This document shows, piece by piece, positions 57,061-64,000 of a stretch of 64,000 nucleotides of DNA. Location of the stretch: contig NC_063150.1 of assembly GCF_020921035.1 (NCBI RefSeq), forward strand, positions 28,009,826 through 28,073,825, in the 5' to 3' direction. Position 1 is the first letter of the stretch; every line of letters starts with the position of its first letter. Below the pieces are notes generated by a model. It searched no databases. It was not told the DNA's origin and was given only the letters and a program-made list of their open reading frames with translations. Source of the DNA: Rhodamnia argentea (lineage: Eukaryota > Streptophyta > Magnoliopsida > Myrtales > Myrtaceae). Both the position numbers and the translations under genes were made by a program.

Positions 57061-59145
57061 TTAGTTCCGATCAAGGAATCGCCATTATGGGTCAAGTCAT
57101 AGTTTATTTCCGATCAAGGAAGAATACATCTCTTTGGTTCCGATATAATGGAAATCCGAACCGAACCGTTAACACCCCATTGAGGGATACCCCTCCCTCG
57201 GTCTCTTGGCTTTTCCATCACGTTCTCATCTTGCTTGTCCATAGGTACATGGGACTGAGAAAATGATTTTTAGGACGATATTGGATGAAAAGAAGAGTAT
57301 TTATATCGAGTGTTAAAAAAACCCGAACATCGAGAAGCCGAACCGAAGTGATATGATTTTTGGCTCTAATTGTTTTTTGTATTGCTGTCGACCGGCAGTT
57401 TTTCTTGCTAGCGTATACCTATATTGATTGGTCCGTAACCAATCTAGAATGAGATTCTCCTTAATACAAGGATTATTAGCAAGACCCTGCGGTAACTGCG
57501 GGCATCATAAGATGTACATTATTCACATCACAAAAAGGATTCCACAAGAATTGCAGTAAGAGAGGATGTCGTCTTGTAAGAGGGTGAAGTTACATAGTTA
57601 CTAAAAGCCAAAACAACAAGAATAGAGCCCTATTTTTACCTAAACTCATAAGCAAGAGCCGATGGAAAAAACTATGAGAAGCACCTCCTTTGTATACTTG
57701 GACGACGACCCATTCTACCTTCAACGGAGGAAAAAGCAAAGGAGCAAAAGTGAAGTTGAGAGAGCAAGATCATAAGTGCCTTACGCAACGCTGATCCTCG
57801 TAGGGCTACTTGATGCTTGCAATTGCAATGTCGCAAGATGGCGTCCCCGTGTATAGAATATGCAGCCGACATCTGTTTAATCAGGTCTTTACTAGATATC
57901 AAAGTTATATAGATGAGTTTATGAATGACTTGTGCCGCGGTACGCCGACTTACGGGCACAACTACTCCGCCAGATCTCACCACATCTAAAGACGCGAGGC
58001 AAGCAACGGGCATTGCCCTCTGCAGACAGTGAAGTGCATTCTGAAGGCTGGAGATGACCTCAGAGTTCTATGTGAGTAGAGTCTCGGTGCACGAATCCAA
58101 TTTATAGATTATAGAGTTAGATAGGAGGATTACGAATTTACTGAATAGTTAAGCCTTATGCCGATGATGACGTTAGACCTCATCAACATATCATGAGTTT
58201 GCAGGTGCTACTATGTGTTCCGGCAGCAAAGCTGACTAATATAAGTCATGTCCATTTTCGACAATGCATAGAGAAAATCCATGTACTTATTGTAAGCGTC
58301 TTATAAATGGTCCATGTTCAATAAACTGTAAATTTCCTCATTCATGGGCTTTGAAAAATATCAAATTAGCATATTTTCTTTTTTTTCTTTTTTTTTTTGG
58401 TCCAAAAATTAGCATCTTTTCAGAAAGTGAGAAATTGTAAAATTCCAAAGTAAGGAGGGAAATAACATGATGAGCTCTTATTCCAAAGGTTTCTTGATAT
58501 GGGTAGCCTTTTCTCTTTTCGCAATGTGAAATTCCATCTAAACTTCATTCTGGGAAGTATCTTGCTAGTCTCATTAATTAGGTATAAAGCAAACCATAAA
58601 CCAATTAGATGGATCAGATTTTGAATTATTTGCACTTACTCGTGATGTAAGTAAATTATAGTACTCCGATTCATGTGTGTGCACAGGTACGAAATATAAA
58701 TGTATGGGATTTTTTTAAAACACTATTATTGTTATTATTATTAAACCCCCTGGTTATATAGTCTATTCAAATCTCACTAATTGCACGCAAATTGCTATGG
58801 AATAGAGCTTTTTAGATAGGCAAAGGTCCTATACTTAATCATTTGATGGGGGCTTGCAGGATATTTCTCGGGTCTTTACAAAATCAGGCCTGTACATCCA
58901 TAATTTGTGCTCAGGTTTGGAAGCAGTGGAGATCGGAGTGGTGAAACTTCAACTAACGACGAAAATGACCCATGGCAATTGAAAACAACACTAATGTGGC
59001 TTTTCACTTGAAAAAAATAAAAAACTCTACAAAGAGTGATAGATTTCTTCAATTCTCTAGAACAGGTTATTGATGAATCGAGATAAAAGTTAAGCGTCAT
59101 TTACTTAAAATATTTCAACTATTTGAATATAATCAGTATCGTATT
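57061..59145. other. Intergenic stretch with one unidentified open segment
   Basis: No complete gene. Apart from the segment at 57672-58075 it is AT-rich and carries no motif I recognise. A poly-T run is at about 58378-58400. Confidence 0.4.
57672..58075 (-). other. Unidentified open segment, possible exon remnant
   Basis: The frame 57672-58013 (113 codons) continues upstream without a stop to about 58055 (EVISSLQNALHCLQRA), just after a CATAG that could be a splice acceptor. Composition is protein-like at the N-terminal side (LASLDVVRSGGVVVPVSRR). I do not recognise a family. A donor-like AGTAAAG follows ITLISS, so the real exon, if any, may be 58060-57900 only. It could equally be chance or part of a decayed transposon. 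Confidence 0.22.
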
Positions 59146-59305
59146 TGTTGAGAACGCACAGCAAAAGTCCGATACCTTCACTCAAAAGCTCAAGCTAATG
59201 AGTTATGGGCTAACTATGGTATATTAACTATTCACCACTATATTAATTCTCAGTGTGGGATTGCTTAACACAACTCACTCGCTTGCTCACGCATGCATCC
59301 TTAAT
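59146..59305 (-). mobile_element. 3' LTR of the copia element, internally deleted
   Basis: It matches the LTR at 63534-63870 in order (TACTCAAAAGCTCAAG, AATGAGTTATGGGCTAACT, GCATCC), but is only about 160 bp against 337 bp. The copia 3' internal sequence with purine-rich runs (CCTGCTCCCCCTTAAT on the plus strand, 59338-59353) adjoins it, as expected upstream of a 3' LTR. Confidence 0.65.
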
Positions 59306-59641
59306 AGTCTTCCCCTTATGTGTGAGCTCAAAGTTAGGCCTGCTCCCCCTTAATCTAGATATCCTTCTGCATCAAGATATCTCATATTGAATGAGTGTCA
59401 TCCTTAATGGTCTCTCAATTGAAGACAAATATATCCGATGCACTAGGTAACTTTGCATCCATCATCTTCAAAAAACTGGTATTTGAAACTTGTGCCTTTG
59501 CGATACTCCTCATCAATTAACATGGAGTATTGCCAATATTAGTAGTATAGAAAGTATGATTCTCTCTATCTACTACCTTGGTAAACATGTTAGCTAGATT
59601 CTTTGAGCCATCAATCTTCTGTAACTTTAGCTCATTATCTT

Positions 59642-59890
59642 TCAATGCTTACTTAAGAAGTGATAACGTTTCTTAACATGTCTAGTCCTCGAGTGATAAG
59701 CTGCATTCTTTGCTATGTGCATTGCACCTTGACTATCACTCCACAATGTGCTCACTGGTTGCTTTTGATGTAGCTCCTCCATGTAATCTTGTAACCACAT
59801 GATTTCCTTAGAGGCTTCCTTGATCGCCACATACTCTGCTTTTGTCATTGATAGAACCACCACTTTACGTAGTTGAGATACCCAACTCAC
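59642..59890 (-). pseudogene. Copia RNase H remnant
   Basis: The open piece reads KVVVLSMTKAEYVAIKEASK, IMWLQDYMEEL, LWSDSQGAMHIAKN, YHSRTRHVKKRYHFL. This is the classic C-terminal RNase H signature of copia polyproteins (normally S.TEAEY, D..SAI.LAKNP, RTKHI). The frame is lost further upstream. It lies next to the 3' LTR as expected. Confidence 0.85.
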
Positions 59891-61543
59891 TGTTGTGCCT
59901 AAAATTCTAAAGACATATCAAGTTATACTCTTACCACTTTCTTGATCACTTGAATTATCTGCATCCACATAACCCTACAACTCTAGAGATGTACTCCATA
60001 ACAAAGAGAATAATTTGATGTACCTGGTAGTTATCTCAATATCCATTTTACTACATTCCAATGCTCTTTGCCGGGGTTCTACAAATATCGACTCACATCT
60101 CCCACTGCATGTGCAATGTTTAATCCCGTGCTCACCGGGGCATACATCAAACTTCCTACTGCTGACACATATGGTACTCCCGTCATCCGATCTTTCAAAG
60201 CCCGAGTACTCGGACATATATCCTTGGAAAGTCTGAAGTGACCTGCTAAAGGAGTTGCAATCGCTTTTGCTTATCCATGTTGAATCTCTTCAACACCTTA
60301 TTCCCATAGTTTTCCTACGACAACCATAATCTGTTATTTTTCTTGTCTCTAATGATCTTCATGCCTAAAATCTTCTTGGCTTCTCCCAAGTCTTTCATAG
60401 CAAACTAAGATGCTAACATTTTCTTCACTTTTGCAATTCTCTTCATATTAGAGCTAGTCACCGGCGTATCATCACATATAAATAGAGATACACTATATCA
60501 CCATTGTTATACTTGTTGAAATAAACACAATGGTCAGCCTCACAGTGTGCAAATGGTTTTTCTTCCATGAAACCATCGAACTTTAAATACCATTGGCATA
60601 GAGCTTGCTTTAAGCCATACGTGTTTTTCTTCAAGCGTCACATCATGTGTTCTTTACCTTTGACCTCAAAACTTATAGGTTGCACCATGTATAACTCTTC
60701 ATATAGATCACCATGTAAAAATGCCGTTTTTACATCTAACCGCTTGAGATGAAGATCCTCCACTGCAACTATACTCAGCAAAATTCTTATTGATGTCATC
60801 TTCACTACTTGGTGAAAATATCTCGAGTAGTCAATTCCTTCCTTTTAAGAAAAACCCTTTACTACAAGTCTTGCCTTATATCTAATACGACCATCCGCTT
60901 CATTTCTAATTATGTACCCACTTATTTAACAATGCTTTTTTTTTTTCCAGTGGGCAACTTGGTTAACTCTTAGGTTTTGTTTTAAAATAATGAGGTCATC
61001 TCATCTTTCATAGCACAGTCCCACTTGCATGTGAGATGTGTATTTCTTTGCCTTATCATAAGTCTCCGACTCTCCTGAATTTGTATATGAGACATGGCTG
61101 CGAATAATATTAGCTGATGGATCAAAAGTTGCCTTTGGCTTTTACACACGTATAGGTCTCCTCAAAAGAGATATATCAAGGCCGTTAGTTTGTTCCGGAT
61201 CGCTTCATTCCTCTTGAATTGCCTTCTCATTAATAATGTGTTCATCTTGAACCTCCCCTTTAGGTACACTCTGATATGCTGGAATCATCTTCACGGGAAT
61301 TGTGTCCAGCTCAACATATTTCGATTTTACTACCATCTCATGCTATGTTTCACGATTCTTGTACATCTTTTTTTCATGGAACACCACATTCCAACTGCGA
61401 ATGACTTTGTTATTCGCATAATCCCAAAGCATATATCCATATTCATCACCGCCATATCCGATGAAAACGCACTTTTGGGACTTAGCAGTAAGCTTCTTCC
61501 TATTCTCTCTGTCAATCAAAGCACATGCAATATAACCAAAAAC

Positions 61544-61909
61544 TTATAGATGTGAATAGTTGACATTTTCACCTGACCACAGCTTTTGATGTATTTCTTC
61601 ATCCAACACAATAGATGGACTCCTGTTAATAAAATAAAAAGCTACATCAATTGTAGCATCCCATAAGTGTAGCGGGAGACTCGCACGTAGTCTCATGCAT
61701 CTTGCATGCTTCAAAATAGCCATGCTCATCCTCTCAGCTACACCATTCTCTTGATGAGTTCTAGCAATAGTTTTCAACTCGTGTATACCTTCCTGGCTTA
61801 AGTATTTTGTAAATTCTTTGCTCGTGTATTCACAATCATTATCAGATTTTAGAGCTTTAATATGATAACCTATCTCTTTTTCTACCATGGTTTTTTGTAT
61901 TTTGAACAT
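61544..61909 (-). pseudogene. Copia integrase core remnant
   Basis: The frame holds IKALKSDNDCEYTSKEF (second catalytic Asp; usually RSDNGGEF), TIARTHQENGVAERM (third catalytic residue Glu; usually TPQQNGVAER) and LPLHLWDATIDVAFYFINRSP. These are clear copia integrase motifs. The next piece (61370-61520) reads CVFIGYGGDEYGYMLWDY and WNVVFHEKKMYK. A frame break separates them at about 61540. Confidence 0.85.
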
Positions 61910-62689
61910 CCCGAATACTTCTTATTTTTCTTAGAGCATAGCCCCAAGTCTTTCTTGTCACATCAGCAATGAAAGTGATAAAATATCTCTTACCATTATA
62001 AGAGCCAGTCCCCACATATTAGTATGAACCAACTCTAGTTTTCACCCTTTATTCTGTCGCCCATTCAATTGAAAACTAATCGCTTTTTGTTTTCCATAGA
62101 TGCAACTCGTACATAAATCTACCTCAAATTTCTGCACACCTGGAAGCAATTTTCTTCAGTGTAATTGCTTTACACCATTTTCACCAAGATGTCCCAAATG
62201 ATAATGCCAAAGGGTAGGAAAATTACCTATAACTATTGTAATTACAACCATATCATTGATATTGTCTCCTTGAAGAAGGTAAAGTGTACCTGTACACTTT
62301 CCCTTTGCTACTACTCCAACCCTAGATGTTATCTTCTACTCTCCATATCCAAATGTTGTTACCATACTTTCTTAGTCAAGTTTACTAGCTGAGATAAGAT
62401 TTGGTTTTCAACTAGGGAATATGTCTTGTTTCACGCAAAACTAGTTGTCCTATACCTCAGATGTTCACATTCATAGATCCCTTTCCTACAATCCAACACA
62501 TGAAGTCGTTTCCCACAATCACTTACCCAAAATCTCCATTGGCATACTCAGCAAATATCTCTTTGCGAGGTGCAATGAAAAGAAGCACTCGAGTCAACAA
62601 ACCACTTGTCTATTATCAAGTCAAACTATGTAGACAAACACAAGTTCTCTAGTAAAGGTTCCTCGCTAACCACATTAGCTTCTTGATTC

Positions 62690-62800
62690 ATCCCGCTGTT
62701 TCTTTTTGTAAGCTTCACACTGAAATTTATGGTGTTTCGTATGATGACAAAATCAGCACTCATCATTTACAACCTCTTTCTTCCCCTTTGATTTTGACTT
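62690..62800 (-). pseudogene. Copia gag zinc knuckle with in-frame stop
   Basis: The minus strand reads a lysine-rich stretch (HDKSKSKGKKEV), then C-x-x-C-x4-H-x4-C (C..CHHTKHHKFQC), the CCHC knuckle of gag. The first x position is a TGA stop. The four metal ligands are all preserved, so loss of function looks comparatively recent at this site. Confidence 0.65.
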
Positions 62801-63519
62801 GTCATGCCAGCTGAATTTTGCCTTGTTTTTACTTCTCCCAAGGTTCTCCACTGCTAGTGCTATCGAAGATGTAGATGCCAAAAACTTATCTCAGCCTGAG
62901 ACTTTCCTTTGCATCTTTTCATTGATGATGCTCTAGAGTCAAATCATCCTTCATGGTGCTTGAAATTCCCTGAACCGCAATATTGTGGCTTTCTGAAATG
63001 GAACATAAAAATAGTAAAACTTGAAGCTTCATATCCAAAATTAAACCTGCGGATTTCAACAAACATTTGACCCGCGTGAAATTGTTAATACACTTTGCAA
63101 TAGAACCTCCGTAAAAAAACTTCATATTAATAAAAATTTTTAGCAAAAATATCTAGTTTGATGAGGAATGTTTCTCATTAATATTCATTAAAATATCCAT
63201 AGCTTCTTTTGCAGTCTTTGCTTTCGCGATGTGGTACCTTGTCTTTTTCGTTAGTCCTAGATGAAGTGCACCTAAAGTCTTTCGATCAATAATTTTCCAT
63301 TCCGATTCTACTATCGGATCCACTTTCGCAGTTTCAGGTTTTCAACCCTCAAGTGGTGCGTAGAGATCTTTTTGACAAAGATAATCCTTGATTTGAAATT
63401 TCTACTATTTGAAATCCTGCCCATCAAACATATTGATTCCGATTTACTCTTCTACCATACCATGTGTTTTCAATCAAATGCCACCGAAAAACCCTCGATA
63501 CTCTCGATTAGCCAACCTA

Positions 63520-63533
63520 GGCTCTGATACCGG
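63520..63533 (-). other. Primer-binding site (initiator tRNA-Met type)
   Basis: The minus strand reads CCGGTATCAGAGCC directly after the LTR end ...CCCAACA. It matches GGTATCAGAGC of the canonical tRNA-iMet complementary site used by most plant LTR retrotransposons. Confidence 0.75.
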
Positions 63534-63870
63534 TGTTGGGTGGGCCTAGGCCTCTCTAATCCCAAAATCTAGTCCAAAAGATGAGGCTTTTCCTCACACT
63601 AATAAATCGACCACCAGCCTCTTCAACAACCGATGTGGGACAATACTAACATTTGTTGGGATCTCATAACAAAAGCTTGGTACATTCACTCGAGAAGATT
63701 GTTAAGAGGGAGCTCAAGCCTGAGCATGTCAATAAATCCATTTGGACATACCTTTACTCAAAAACTTAAGCCAATGAGTTATGGGCTAACTTTGACATAT
63801 AATTGCTCAACACTACATCAATTCTCCAATGTGGCACTTCTCTAACACAACTTATATGTGCATCCTAACA
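63534..63870 (-). mobile_element. Copia LTR shared between two tandem element copies
   Basis: On the minus strand the LTR starts TGTTAGGATGCAC (63870) and ends CCACCCAACA (63534), 337 bp with TG...CA ends. On one side is the primer-binding site of the element to the left. On the other side (63871-64000) is the internal 3' end of another copy, with a purine tract (plus strand ATCTCCCCCTTAC) and sequence parallel to 59310-59370. Confidence 0.75.
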
Positions 63871-64000
63871 ATCTCCCCCTTACATGTAAGCTCTAATGTT
63901 AGGTTTGCTCCCCCTTAATTCAGGTATCCTTTTCACGAATCTATCTCAACTTGAATCTCCATCAATACCCATAGGGTTCGCATTGCTACACCACAATGCC
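63871..64000 (-). mobile_element. 3' internal end of a second copia copy, running off the window
   Basis: TGTAAGCTCTAATGTTAGG and TTTGCTCCCCCTTAATTCAG correspond to TGTGAGCTCAAAGTTAGGCC and CTGCTCCCCCTTAATCTAG next to the left LTR at 59318-59356. This is the region just upstream of the 3' LTR, so a second element of the same family and orientation continues beyond base 64000. Confidence 0.65.

Larger units (their letters stand above)
59306..63533 (-). pseudogene. Ty1/copia retrotransposon internal region, degraded
   Basis: Read right to left: primer-binding site (63520-63533), gag remnant (about 62690-63480), integrase core (61544-61909), the integrase C-terminal region and RT junction (61370-61520), RT (about 60250-61200) and RNase H (59642-59890). 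This gag-IN-RT-RH order is diagnostic of copia rather than gypsy. Many frameshifts and stops separate the pieces. RT pieces such as FAMKDLGEAKKILG and RFNMD are recognisable at 60260-60420, and the catalytic YVDD appears as ICDD near 60480. No complete protein can be made. Confidence 0.85.

Noticed and set aside
61190..61549. 119-codon plus-strand frame
   Set aside because: It is antisense to the copia integrase C-terminal/RT region on the minus strand.

Overview
The window is nuclear DNA of a eudicot plant. Its only recognisable host gene family is PR-10 / Bet v 1, in the usual plant form: two exons, one short phase-1 intron at codon 61-62, and about 160 residues. The rest is AT-rich intergenic DNA packed with plant transposable elements. 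A woody dicot such as Myrtales would fit the allergen-like protein types, but the sequence does not settle the species.

Layout. From 1 to 18 kb there are three diverged, intact-looking PR-10 genes (1253-1817, 4631-5439, 9454-10426), all on the minus strand. A fourth copy (15643-17233) is split in exon 2 by a 1-kb foldback, Mutator-like element. At 19.4-20.0 kb a fifth copy has two one-base deletions in exon 1 and a poly(A) retroelement in its upstream region. From 20.9 to 25.2 kb lie a 3-kb Ty3/gypsy-type LTR and a decayed integrase. From 25.2 to 29.9 kb lies a broken endogenous pararetrovirus (Caulimoviridae, florendovirus-like) bounded on both sides by TA-dinucleotide runs. From 30.2 to 35.9 kb there is a gene-less relative of the PR-10 flank, a foldback MITE and a second LTR-like block rich in tandem repeats.

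From about 35.95 to 54.73 kb the sequence is a tandem array of three units spaced about 7.35 kb apart. Units A and B each carry an intact PR-10 gene (38939-39532 and 46289-46881; the proteins differ at only 4 of 160 residues) plus an orphan PR-10 exon 1 with its promoter about 2 kb upstream. Unit C is shortened and its PR-10 copy (53700-54302) has frameshifts in both exons. A solo LTR sits only in unit A and a tRNA-derived SINE only in unit C, so both insertions came after the duplication. From 54.7 to 57 kb the DNA is LTR-like. From 59.1 kb to the end there is a degraded Ty1/copia element on the minus strand whose 5' LTR also borders the 3' end of a second copy that runs off the window.

Together this is a birth-and-death PR-10 cluster in which every copy points the same way: five copies look functional and five are broken or partial. 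PR-10 proteins are small cytosolic proteins with a hydrophobic ligand cavity, commonly induced by pathogens or stress. I found no CRISPR array, operon, true tRNA gene or other complete host gene. I see no wholly new biological system. The most interesting signals are the insertions that order events in the array, the virus segment between TA repeats, the shared LTR of two copia copies, and a scrambled pair of plastid rRNA fragments.
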